Below are positions 34,831-46,433 of a DNA stretch of 64,000 bases, one piece after another. The translations under genes and the position numbers were made by a program. Every line of letters starts with the position of its first letter. The stretch's first letter is position 1. Source of the stretch: Strongyloides papillosus (Eukaryota > Nematoda > Chromadorea > Rhabditida > Strongyloididae); contig SRSI01000027.1 in NCBI GenBank assembly GCA_005656395.1, forward strand, positions 496,001 to 560,000, in the 5' to 3' direction. The notes below the pieces were generated by a model. That model saw only the letters and a program-made list of their open reading frames with translations. It had not been told where the DNA came from and searched no databases.

Positions 34831-36239
34831 GAAGATTTTATTCCAACTTACTCTTCAAAGACTCATCTAAAATTGATATTTATAAAGTAAAGAAGAATAA
34901 TGAAGACAAATTAATTATAAACGCTCATGATGAGTATAACTACGATGCCTGCAGAAGAATTAAAAATCTCTATATGTGACTTTAAAAAACTTTTAGGATA
35001 ATCAAAATCCTAATTACTAATGTTTGAGAACTTTTAACTTTTCCAATAAATCTCTACTAAAAAAATATTTAAGGTGTCGTTGTCATGTTGGTTAAACAAT
35101 ATCTTTAAGAGAGTAAATAGCGCTAAATGGTGTTTAAAATATTGTAATTTATATTTTTAACCATTTTATGTTGAAATCTCTTTTCTTTATTTCAATACCT
35201 CTATTCTATTTTTTTGATTATAAAGAATATAAATTTAGAAAACTATGTTAGTATTTGTTTGTTTTATTTCAGATATTTAAGATGAATTTGGTATTAATCA
35301 GCTTACCGGATAATTTCAAAATAGTAAACATATCACAAAAAAGGGATTAAAAAAATGACTATAAATAAGAAATTTTTGATGATTTCCATCATTTATCTGT
35401 ATTACCATATCATAATTGATTGCCTTAACCCAAAATTACTAAAAAATTATATTTTAGGGGTTTTTTCATAGAGGATAAGGAATATTATTAGAAATATACA
35501 TTCTGAAAAATTAAGTTAATTATTATTAATTGTAAGTATGTTGTTGTTAATTATATTTAATATTCTTAATAGGTGGTAAAGACCAAATAAAAATTTTACT
35601 AAATTCAAATTTTTGAAAAATTATGCTGTAAGGATCTTAAAAGTCTTAAGCTTACCTGCAAATCTTTATACTTCATAGTTGCAGATAATATAAAAAAATT
35701 GGATTAACCAAAAGTAAGATTTCTAGAACTTTTTCATGCCGGAAATAAAATAACTGGCGTTTTATACAAATCAAAGAACTCTAGAAATTGTACACACAAA
35801 CGATTTTTTCGTCAAAACAAGGACTAATTATTAAAATAAGGACCACTTTATCAAAAGAAAAACCACTTCATCATTTTTCTGACTAATTTATTAAATTTAA
35901 ATAATTCTATAAAATTTTTACTATTTAATTGTTTTTTTTTGTATTAAATATTATTTAATAAAGTTTTATTATTTTATTTGTGTGTTTTTTTTAAAAGAAA
36001 CAAAAAATAAATTACATAAAAATTTAATTAGAATATTTTTGCTTATTTGTTAAAAAAAGTTTTTTTATCTTATTATTTTGATTCGAAGTAAAAAACATAT
36101 TATTATAATATTTTATTATATAAAAAGGTACAAAATATAGAAATATCAACTTCATAGTGATTATTATGGAATATCCATGTTGAATTTTAAAGCATTAATC
36201 CGTAATGCCCAGCATTAGAAATAAAGAAAAATAACAATA
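34831..36239. other. AT-rich intergenic stretch
   Basis: No gene recognised. ACACACAAACGATTT near 35803 resembles the terminus of the 41280-42587 element, but no partner end was found. Confidence 0.45.
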
Positions 36240-36600
36240 TATATGTTATTTATATATAAAACACAGCTCATGATTGAGGAAAATTGCACTTTAATACGTA
36301 TAAATTTCAAATTTAGAAATATAAATAAACCTCTTAATTTTAATATTTTCTTTTGAAATTTTGTCAGTTGACTTGAATAATGATGTAAATTGTTCAGAAA
36401 ATATGGTTTTAGTAAAATGCCATATATGGAAAAATTTTTTTTGGTTGTGAATATTTTCTGATGTCCCGTTTACTTTTCCTTAAAAATTTTCTATAACATT
36501 TTCTTACATCCTTTTTACATACCTATAAATTTTTAAGTCGATTCTCCACTCTGATTTGGAGAAAATTAATTTTTAATAAATTGATTCGTATTTTTCACGT
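36240..36600. repeat. Left arm of a foldback element around a mariner
   Basis: Reverse-complement similarity to about 38760-39105, including TTGAAATTTTGTCAG, GAATAATGATGTAAATTGTTCAG, GCCATATATGG and CTCCACTCTG. Arms about 350 bp with moderate divergence at the outer ends. Confidence 0.75.
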
Positions 36601-37414
36601 ATTTTTATCATTTAATGATAATTCTTATGCATGTTTTAATGTTTTTCTAACGTTATAAAACTTATAAACTATTTCTAATGTATTTATAATCATCTTCGGT
36701 AAGTTTTTAAAATGTAAAAATTAAAAATTATCATTCTTTACCCTATAAGGAAAAATCCTTTTTATTTTTTATTTTAAGCAAATAAAAAGACATTGCATGT
36801 TAAATAAATCTGACACACAATCTCCAAACAATTAATTATCAATTTTGATATACTTTAAAATTGTGAAACTACATAATTCTCATTTATTACTATTTGTTTG
36901 GCATCATAGAGTCAGATTGTAACGTTCTATTAGTAAAATTCACGGTAATTTTAAACAATAGAATAATAATTAAAAATTAATAGCATTTAAAAATTTTAGT
37001 ATAATAGATTAGTTAAAAAAATTTATTTTTTTGAACAATTTGCTAACCACCTTTCTTAACGTTTTTAAAAATTAGATAAAAATTATGGTTTAAGTTAAAA
37101 AACACATTATTGCAAAATTTTCAATACAAAAACTAATCATTGTTTATAAAATTTTTTAATTTTTAGTTTTAATTGCAATACACAGGTCATTCATGCACAA
37201 ATTACATCATCGAAAAATTTAAAATAAATTTTTTCATTATAATCTTTAAAATTTTATTGAAATAGTTATTTTTGGTTATTTTCTATATAACATAAAATAA
37301 TTTATTATTTTGTAGCAAAAAATAATATTTATTGAATATTTCTATATTTTATAAACTTACATGGGATGATTGTAATGGCCTTAAAGAATAATTAGGTCAA
37401 TGTTTTAAATATTA

Positions 37415-38693
37415 GGTTGTTCAATTGAAAATGTCGCTTTTTAGTTCATCAAATTTTAAATGATCATAACTTTCTTATACATTCACGTATCGCTACAAGA
37501 TATATACCATCTTGTAGAGCCAATCGAGGACTATCATTGTCATCTTTTTGCATTTTATTCGCAATTATTAAAAAGTTGCTATTACTCTAAAAAGAAGTTA
37601 CGTCAAAAATGGATTTCCGACCAATTTACTTGTACGAGTTTAAACTTAGCCAAGCAGCAGCCAAAACTTCAAGAAAAATAAATAAAGCATTTGGTCAAAG
37701 ATCCACTGACAAACGAACCATACAACGTTAGTTCCAGAAATTCCGCAATGGAAATATAAGTCTTTAAAGACAAGAGGGTTTTCATGGAATAAATGTTCTT
37801 AAGAACGAAAAAATAAAAAGAGTGGTGGAACATAATCCAAGAATGACTGTTCGGGAGCTCACAGGAGAATTAAATGTCATTGTTGGAACTGTATTCAACC
37901 ACTTAAAACCCATAAATATGAAGAAAAAAATGAATTCTTACATACTCCATGAGTATACTCCCGACCAATGTTTTAGGAGCATGTAAACTTGTTATTTTTT
38001 GAATTACAGGAACAAAAATGACCCATTTTTAAAAAGGATTGCAACGTGCGATGAAAAATGAACCATGTTTGAGAGTTGTAAGAGGTCATTGCAATGGGTG
38101 GGCAAAAATGAGAGCCCTAAAAACTTTCCGAAACTTAGGTATTCAAATAAGAAAGTAATCCTAATTATTTGGTAAAAATGTGATAGAATCATCCATCATA
38201 AGTATCTAAATCCTAGAGAAACTATGACTGCAGACAGATACTGTAAGAAAGAACAAGAAATGCGCAAGAAATTATCTGTTCTGAAGCCTGCATTGGTCAA
38301 CAAAAGAGATCCAATATTACTCCATGATAATGCTAAACCTCATGTTTCAAAAACGATGGTGCAGAAGCTTAAAGAATTGGAATATGAAACTCTTTCACAT
38401 CCTCCTTATTCATCGGACTTGTCTCCAACAGATTATCATTTATTCAAGGAATTAGAGCTTCATTTGCGGCAGAAGAAATTCACCAAATCTGATGACTTGA
38501 AAAATGACGTCTTGGAGTTTTTGGATTCTAGAAACTGGAATTTTTTTTCAAATGGCATAAATAAACTTGTATCACGTTGGCAACAGTGTGCTGATTCCAA
38601 CGGTGCTTATTTCAAATAAAAATATTAATTTTTAGTTGAGTTATGACATTTTAAAATTCACTGTCAAAAAGCGACATTTTCAATTGAACAACC
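37415..38693 (+). mobile_element. Full-length mariner element
   Basis: 1279 bp with perfect 28-bp inverted ends (GGTTGTTCAATTGAAAATGT...) and TA duplications at 37413-37414 and 38694-38695. Size, ends and transposase fit mariner. Located in the middle of the 36240-39105 foldback. Confidence 0.95.
37609..38619 (+). pseudogene. Mariner transposase (DD34D), disrupted
   Basis: The 337-codon span starts at ATG 37609 with the mariner N-terminus (FKLSQAAAKTSRKINKAFG, then TDKRTIQR). All three catalytic Asp positions are still visible: ATCDEK, LLHDNAKPH and LSPTDYHLF, with exactly 34 residues between the second and third. The last 131 codons (38224-38619) are uninterrupted. Upstream there is TAG for Trp in QR-stop-FQKF, a frame change near 37755, TGA for Trp in DEK-stop-TMF near 38058, and TAA near 38172. 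Inactive. Confidence 0.92.
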
Positions 38694-38759
38694 TAATATA
38701 AAATAATACAAAAAAATTCATATTTAGCATGTTTTATGATATAATTTTCTTTGAAAAAA

Positions 38760-39105
38760 TTGAAGTCATTGAAAATTAATTTTCTCTAAACCAGAGTGGA
38801 GGATCGACTTAAAAATTTATAAGTATGTAGAGGGGGTGTAGGAGAATGTTATAGAAAATTTTTAGAGAAAAGTAAACGGGACATCAAAAAATATTCACAA
38901 TCAAAAAAAATTTTTTCCATATATGGCATTTTACCAAAACAGTATTTTCTGAACAATTTACATCATTATTCAAGTCAGCTGACAAAATTTCAAAAGAAAA
39001 TATTTAAATCTAAAGGTTTATTAAAGCACACGAAAATTATTTCTAATGCAAAAGTGCAGTTTTTCGACAATACACACAAACCTCGAGCTGTGAAAAATAT
39101 ATAAT
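38760..39105. repeat. Right arm of the foldback around the mariner
   Basis: Partner of 36240-36600. Contains CAGAGTGGAGGATCGACTT and GTAAACGGGACATCA in reverse orientation to the left arm. Confidence 0.75.
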
Positions 39106-39484
39106 ATATTATTTAATAAAAAAAGGAGAATAGATGTCAAAGTAAATATTATGTGCAGATTTAAATATTATTTTATATAATATATAAATCTGTACATATA
39201 TATTAAACAAAACATCTGGGAGGAAAAAAAGAAAATCGTCTTATTAAACTAAGAAGAAGTTTAATAAGAGGAAGAGAAGGAAAAGCAGTATTTAAGAAAA
39301 GAATATCTTCAAGAAATCAGTTTTAGTTTGGATAATTTAGAATACAATTAATCAGAGATGCTGAATAGCACTCCATATCCGGAACTCCGGACAATATTAA
39401 CTTTTGTTTACCATAAATATATTGTTCGTTATTCTTAATAAATAAAAGGTTATTACTATTATTTATGTGTTTTTATATCTTATA

Positions 39485-39620
39485 TTATTCTGATAGAGCA
39501 CGCATGTTCCAACATGCTTTTTCATTAGGTAAAATACTCAGTTAGGTGGTAGGAACCAGCTAGCATGTATCCGCTGGGATACATGTAGCAGGAGGCTACG
39601 CTACACCTCATATAGTTACA
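39485..39620. other. Cluster of three strong hairpins in a GC-richer patch
   Basis: GCATGTT-CC-AACATGC, then CATGTATCC-GCTG-GGATACATG (perfect 9-bp stem), then GTAGC-AGGAG-GCTAC, all within about 110 bp of AT-rich DNA. It could be a structured RNA, a transposon terminus or a cruciform-forming site. No family recognised. Confidence 0.6.
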
Positions 39621-40409
39621 CCACTATAAAGATATAGTAAGAAAAAAGACTCTTTAAGGAACTACTTAATTATTGCTATATTTTTATGTATGATATAATT
39701 GCGATAAAATTAGTCGCAAATTAAGAAAATTCAAATTTTGTTAAATGGGAAAAATTCACTACATTTTACGCAAAAATGCTTCCCATTTTTTTTCTGTATG
39801 TATGTTTGAAAAAACAGTGATTTAAAAAAATAAAATAACCATATGATATTTTATGTATTAATTTTTATAATTTAAGGAATAAAAGATATATTTTTAGTGA
39901 GTCCTAAGAACAGCTATCTAACAAACATAACCAATACGGTAAAATTGTTTGTAAATTAAACCATATTGTATGTTATTCTCTTTTTTTAGTGAATAAAAAT
40001 GAACTTAAATGTATTTTTTATAATCAATTCCAATACAAAATTTCATAAGAAGGTTTAAAGTTTTTAATGAAGCCTAAAAAATCTTACCCAATAATTTGCT
40101 AGAATTAAATCATAAATTTGAAATCAGAATTTGGTAAGAAGTTACCAGGTACAATGAAAAAATGAAATAACGAATATTTTAACAAATAAATAATTTAAAC
40201 TCATTTTTATTACTTAATTTCAAATTATTATTCATTTTAATATAAAAATTAACAATAATTTACTATATTTGTACTTATAACTATACTAATATCTGTAATA
40301 ATAAAGAACCTCTAATTTAAAACCAACTGTCATTGAGGACCACTTTTTCGAAAAAATTTGGTAGTCCTAAATTACAGGTTTGACTGTATAACGAAATTTT
40401 GAGGTTAAT
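39621..40409. other. AT-rich intergenic stretch
   Basis: Nothing recognised. Confidence 0.5.
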
Positions 40410-40805
40410 AACAAAAGAAGTTATTTAAAACGCATTTTGCAAGTCAGTCTGACATTTTTCTAAAATTTTGTACAACTAAAAATTTTACCCTCCTTTTTTA
40501 TTTCATGAATAAAAAAAGCAACCAAAAAAATATATGTTGGCAAATTTATTCGGCTTGAAATTTTGAGATACAGTAGTAGTAGTGATTCAAAATTGGAAAA
40601 ATTGATTTTTACGAATTTCATAAAAATAGATTTTTTTTTCAAACAATGTTGTTTCTAGGGGTATTTTTTTATAAAAAAAAACGAGTGAGCATACTTTTGG
40701 CTTCATAAATTTACGTCTTTGTTGTCTTTTACAATTTGTTTTAGATTTTTCACAGTTTTAGTACAAAAATCAAAAAAACGCATGTTTTCACCATGCTCAT
40801 TTGAT
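40410..40805. repeat. Left arm of a second foldback element
   Basis: Reverse complement of 40970-41277 plus 42590-42690. Shared blocks include AGTAGTAGTGATTCAAAAT, GGCAAATTTATTCGGCTTGA, ACGTCTTTnTTG and TCATGAATAAA. Confidence 0.85.
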
Positions 40806-40969
40806 TTCTCATGTAATTTTACATCCAGATTCAGAAAAATGAAGAAAATAAAATGGAAAAGTAAATGTGGTTTCATACAAAGTATTGATTTCAATTCAAT
40901 ATAGTAGAATATTGGTACATTTTTTAATCAATTTTAAATTTTTTTTATAATAAATATTATTTACAACAG

Positions 40970-42690
40970 TAATTTTATATGAAAAATCGAATGAATGTTG
41001 TGGGAACATGCGCTTTTTTGATTTTTACACCGAAAATGTGGAAAATCTAAAAACAAATTGCAAAAAACAATAAAGACGTAAATTTATAAAGTCGAAAGTA
41101 TGCACATTCGTTATTTTATAAACAATTACCCCTAGGAACAACATTTTTTTTTAAAAAGTCTTTTTATCTGAAATTCGTAAAAATCAATTTTTCCGATTTT
41201 GAATCACTACTACTACTGTATCTCAAAGTTTCAAGCCGAATAAATTTGCCAACATACATTTTTTTGGTTGCTTTCTTTACACACAAAAACAAATTCGGAC
41301 ATTTTCATGGTTTTTTTTAATACCTATTGCAATGCATTGAGGTATTTGTTTACAATGCAATTATTGTTTAATTGCAAAAATTGGAAAAATGTTTTTTTAA
41401 TTTTTAAATCTAATAAAATTAAATCGACAATATTAGGCAAAGTATCAATCCTAATGTTTGCAATGGGCAAAAATGCCCGAATACATATATAACAACATTT
41501 GCCTTTAGAAATTGATAATCCTAAAAATAGGTGTTTCAATATCAAGAAGTATTTACTTCATAGGAATAAATATTTTCGGATATATGAATTTGAATACGGC
41601 AAATTCAATGGGATATGTTTGGGGTCTGAATCTTGAGGTCCAATTTTCGATAATTGTTGGCCAAATATATCTTTCTAAAATAATTCAATTTTGTCTTATA
41701 TGAACTCAAATGTACATATTTAGAAGTTTTTTAGACTTCTTGAGGTTATTTTCAAGAAATTAGAGTGTCCATGGATTTCATGAAATTCAGGAAATGAAAA
41801 TCCGGACTTGTTTTATAAACTTCAAACTTGTCCAATAGCTTCCATATTTGGTATGTATGTCCATCATGGTATATGGAGCCTCTGATTGAAAAAACATAAA
41901 AAAAATTTTAATCCTCCAAAATGTTGTGAGCCAATTAGAATTTTATTCCTTATGGAGAAGATATTGTACTTTTCAACATTAAAAAATTCTCCAACAGAAT
42001 GTTTATTTACTTTAAGCAACTTTGATGCGATTAACTTCAAAGCAGAAACATCATTTTCTTATATTTTTATTTTAGTAATCCAAACTATGTTTTGAAGAAT
42101 ATTTATAAGTTCCTTTTCATCAACATTTTTTCCAAATTTTAGTGACGAACATACTTCATCAAGTAAAAGAAAAGAAGAAACCAATTTTCTCGTGATACAA
42201 AGTTTATTTAACATTTTAAGTATGTAAATTGTTGTTTTTTGACAAAACTTGGGAGCAACATCTGAATCTACCACAGATGATATCGATGATAAGTTGAAAA
42301 AGTTACTATTCATTAGAAAAAAATACAATAATATATCAAATTTCTTTTTGAAAAATACATTTATTTACTTGAAAACTAGTTTATTTTTATCATATTATTA
42401 ATAATGTTAATTATTGTTACATTATACTTATTATTCAATAAATTTACTTATTAATCATGCTCTCTTATAATTAAAAATTTCGGTAATTATTGTAAATTTT
42501 CATTTGGAGAGACGTTTTAAAAAATACATTGCAAAAACGTTATTTTTGCAGTGTACATCCCAAAATGTCAGAAATCGTTTTTGTGTGTATTCATGAAATA
42601 AAAATGGGGGGTAAAAATTTTAGTTGTACATCAAATGTCTGATTGACTCACAAAATGGGATTTAAAGTATTACTTATTTTACTATTTCTC
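40970..42690. repeat. Right arm of the second foldback, interrupted
   Basis: The arm runs 40970-41279, is broken by the element at 41280-42587 and resumes at 42590. Joining across one TA restores the match to the left arm (GGTTGCTTTCTTTATTCATGA). Confidence 0.85.
41280..42587. mobile_element. 1.3 kb TA-flanked DNA transposon of unknown coding content
   Basis: Ends CACACAAAAACAAATTC and GAAATCGTTTTTGTGTG are inverted repeats, extended by GGACATTTT / AAAATGTC. TA is duplicated at 41278-41279 and 42588-42589. Size and target fit Tc1/mariner, but frames at 41886-42095 (plus) and 42059-42328 (minus) show no transposase motifs that I recognise. Confidence 0.8.
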
Positions 42691-43117
42691 ATTTTATTGT
42701 CGTAAAATTAAGGTAAATAAAAATAGTTTATAGAAGATTGATATTAAATACTTGATAACCATTTCAAAAATATAATAGAAAGTTACTTATATATTTGCTT
42801 GAGATGGTTCAAATATTCATTTTAATTCATCTTTTGGATATAAATAAAATTTTTTTTGTAGGATAAATTTTTTATTTACCTAAATTCCTTAAATAAATTA
42901 AACGTTATAAAATGGATCTCAATCTTAGAAATATTTCATATTTTAATGTATTATAACAATGTATTTTCGGTTATTTTATTTCTTCAGAAATATTTAATTC
43001 AATGAAACATTTTTTATACACAAACTTTCATTGATAATTTAATACAAAAATGCTTTTATAAAAAGTATGCTCTGCGGACCAGCAATGACCTGCCGAAAGC
43101 ATGTCTAAGGCTGGTAT
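42691..43117 (-). repeat. UUCG-hairpin repeat family, copy C
   Basis: Minus-strand copy. ACCAGC/GCTGGT outer stem encloses GACATGCTTTCGGCAGGTC (43066-43117 region), followed by similarity to copy A as far as the edge of the foldback. Confidence 0.7.
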
Positions 43118-43412
43118 GAGTAAAAAAAATTAAAAGAGTAAATTTATATAAGAAAAAACGACATATAAGTCTGAAGTAAAAAGAGTCTCATAAAAAACAC
43201 CACCTTGTAAATTCATCTTGGTTTCAACTTCCTAAAAAAACCCTTCAAAAATTAATTTTAAAACCTTCATTGTGAAGTTTTAAGCCTTATTAGTACCCCC
43301 TTCAAAGTTTTTACGTCTCACAGTGTACAGCGAAACGGGTAATTTATCGATACATATTTTTTCTAACCTATGTTTGACACTTCTAATTTTAGTTGGGTTG
43401 GTAAAGGTCGAA

Positions 43413-43449
43413 ATTTTTACACACACATACTAAATTTGTGTGTAAAAAT
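43413..43449. repeat. Perfect 13-bp inverted repeat with 11-nt loop
   Basis: ATTTTTACACACA ... TGTGTGTAAAAAT. Resembles two facing transposon ends or a hairpin. Confidence 0.6.
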
Positions 43450-45335
43450 ATTCTTTTAAAACGCGGTGCGTCTATCACTTTGAAATTGTAATTTTTTGGC
43501 ACTTTGACTTCATTTTTCTCAATGAGGGAGGAATATTTTTGATTTTTTTAAAATTCCGGTAGAGTATACTGAGATCTATTTAAACGCAAATTTTCAGAAA
43601 CAATTTCTGAATTCTAGGAGATCAAAAATGCTAACCTTGCATTGATCGTTGCATATATACGATGCTGAGCATATATAAAAATATATAAAATATCATATCA
43701 TTATCAGCAAAATAAATAAAAAACTACATTTTCAAAATCATTCTTTAATTTTAAAACATTATGTATTAATTTTAAAACAACTATTCAGAATAAAACATTA
43801 TTGATAAATTATATAAAGTTTTAGAGGAGAAAAAACAATTAATTCAATTTAAAAAATCACTTTAGTTCATTACAAGGAATTATTAACGTTTAATTAACAA
43901 CATTGTAAAATTTTAACTACTGGTTCATATTCACTTTTAGAAAATTTTTTTAAACTATGAATTTTACTTAAACTAAATTAATTCATAAAAACACGAAGAT
44001 TCTTTTTATCACGAGTGTTTTGAAATAACGTATGTACATTATTATAAAAGTTTTGAGTCAATTTATAAAAGAAGTATATATTTAATTTATACTGTATATA
44101 ATTCTTTGTTTAAAAAAACAACACAAATTATAAAAATATATGACATCTTTTACATAATCAATAAAGAATTTAGCTATACTTTGTGATTAAAAAAAGGTAT
44201 TCGATCGTCAAAATGACACTACTCTGTTAATTTATTCATGATTTTACAATTTCGTTTATGACAGCAGATTTTAAATTCTAAGTCTAATTAATAACTTTAC
44301 AATATAAACTATATTATAGTTAGTTTCAATTAAAAAAATTAAATTTCTAACAAAAAAAATAAATGTAGTTTAATTAAAGAATAATAACTTAAAACAATTT
44401 TAAAAGTTATTAATTTACCATTGTAAACCTTGCATAGATAATAGATCCTTAAAAAATTCTTAAAATAATACGACGGTTTATAAAATATAAAATTTATTAA
44501 AAATAAAAAGTGATAAAAACGAATAATTTAATGCAATTATGTGAATTAAAATGAATGGTAAATAAAATTTTTAATTTTTATCTTTTGATTTATTGCTTTA
44601 TTTTTTGATAATTTGACATCATGTCTAATTCCGCCTTTGAGTTGACACAATATAGATTTTGACTTTATAAAAATTATTAATATTTTATTACGTTAATTGA
44701 GATTAACTTAATTTGATATTTACATAAAATGATGCTGCAATAATTAATGATAAACATAAGAAAAAGAGTAATGATTAAAAATAACTTTGATAGAATACAT
44801 TACTACAGTATTGAATGATATCTGGTTACAAAAAACTTTAAAAGTTATCCAATTTTTTTATTTTAGCTTTATTTTTTTTAAATTTAAATAGATAACAAAT
44901 TAAGAATTGATAAGTAACTTTTTAAAGATTTACACAAAACTTAAAACTGGTTTGTGAGATATTACTAGATTTTAGACCTAAAACAAATCAAATCTAAGAG
45001 AAATATAATGTACTTGAATGGTTAAATGTAACAACATCCAGGATATGTCTTAAGATACGCAAGCCAGTTAAGCATTAATAACTTTTTTATCCTTTTAGAA
45101 TTTTATGATATTAAGTACATTTGATAGTCTTGCTTGCTTTCTATAATATACTTTAAGATCGTTTTTAAATATTAAATTAAAGTTATACAGATTTATATGC
45201 ATACCATTTTTTTCAGTAACTTTCTGTAAAAGAATAAACATTTTTCTGCACATAAACTATCGAAACTGTTTTAACTTTTAATATTTTTTACAATATTATA
45301 GTTAGTTGATATTCTAACTTCTTTTCAACAAAGTA
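43450..45335. other. AT-rich intergenic stretch with a diverged copy of the 33.0-33.4 kb repeat
   Basis: 43960-44290 resembles the DNA just upstream of the P450 fragment. Otherwise nothing recognised. Confidence 0.45.
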
Positions 45336-46253
45336 TTGGGTTGGTGCATAATTATTGCGGCATTTTTCCGCGAACTTTTTCTTCTTTTAAAATTGACATT
45401 TGTTAGAATTTTTTCGATAAAAATAATCCTCACATTCCAATTAGTGGGATGCAGATTGAAAATTATATTTATATTTGCCATATTATGCTCTGGCATTTCG
45501 AGAAAGATTGGGATGACAAACAGTAATTTCGCGATATAAACGAACTTTTTGTGAAAGAATAATCAGCAAAAATCATGTTGAGAGATTGTTCAGGAAATTT
45601 AAATTTGGTAATTTTAATTGAGTTTTCTTTAAATTTGGTTGTTGTTGATTGTTTTTTGCCAATAAGTTCGTTAAGATTGCAAAACGAATGTGCTGCTTTC
45701 TAACCTTTCTCAAAGTGTTAGTGCATGATATGATGAATATGGGTATAATTTTCGATTTTCATCTCAATATTTGAAATGTAAGAATTATTTTTATAAAAAA
45801 TAAATTAAAAAACGCCAATTTTTAAAGAAAAAAAAATTCACAGAAAAATGCCGCAATAATTATGCTCTAGTACTTTAAGAAAAGCGGAAGGTAGCACAAT
45901 TATTTCACGATTTCCACAAACTTTCTTGACGAAAAAGCAAGCAACAAAAGCCAAATTAAAGGAAAATTCAATTTGAATTACCGAATTTGAATTTCTCAAC
46001 CATCTTTTAACTTGGCTTTTGTTGATTATTACTTCACCTAAAGTTCGTTTGAATCGCGAAATTATTGTTTTTCATCCCAATCTTTCTTGAAGTGCCAGAA
46101 TATAAAATGGCGAATATGATTATAATTTTCAATTCGCATCTCACTAATTGGAATGTGAGGATTATTTTTATAGAAAAAAATTTTAAAAAATGTTAATTTT
46201 TTAAGAACAAAAACGTTGCGAAAAATTGCCGCAATAATTATGCACCAACCCAA
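45336..46253. mobile_element. Foldback MITE with long mariner-type inverted repeats, apparently composite
   Basis: Perfect 27-bp termini (TTGGGTTGGTGCATAATTAT...) and TA flanks (45334-45335, 46254-46255). Inverted similarity extends over 200 bp on each side. A third, internal terminus (GCCGCAATAATTATGCTC, about 45850-45870) divides the element into two unequal foldbacks (about 540 and 380 bp), suggesting a dimer or nested insertion. No transposase. Confidence 0.85.
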
Positions 46254-46433
46254 TACATAAAAATTCATTGTTAGAAGTCAAAAACAAGTAAATTTATAAA
46301 ACATTTTGTGTTTATGTTCATAATAAAAAAAATTTAATATAAATTCCAACAAATTTTAAATATTTTACTAACAAATAATAAGCAAATAACTAAATAATAT
46401 TATTAATCGACATTTTATAACTTCAAATGCTTG

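Noticed and set aside
37460..37681. 73-codon frame at the start of the mariner element
   Set aside because: It overlaps the terminal repeat and the true transposase start (ATG 37609) in a different frame.
39150..39480. Possible solo LTR (purine-rich tract, TATTTAAG, AATAAATAAA)
   Set aside because: No direct partner, no matching termini and no target duplication. The motifs are expected by chance in such AT-rich DNA.
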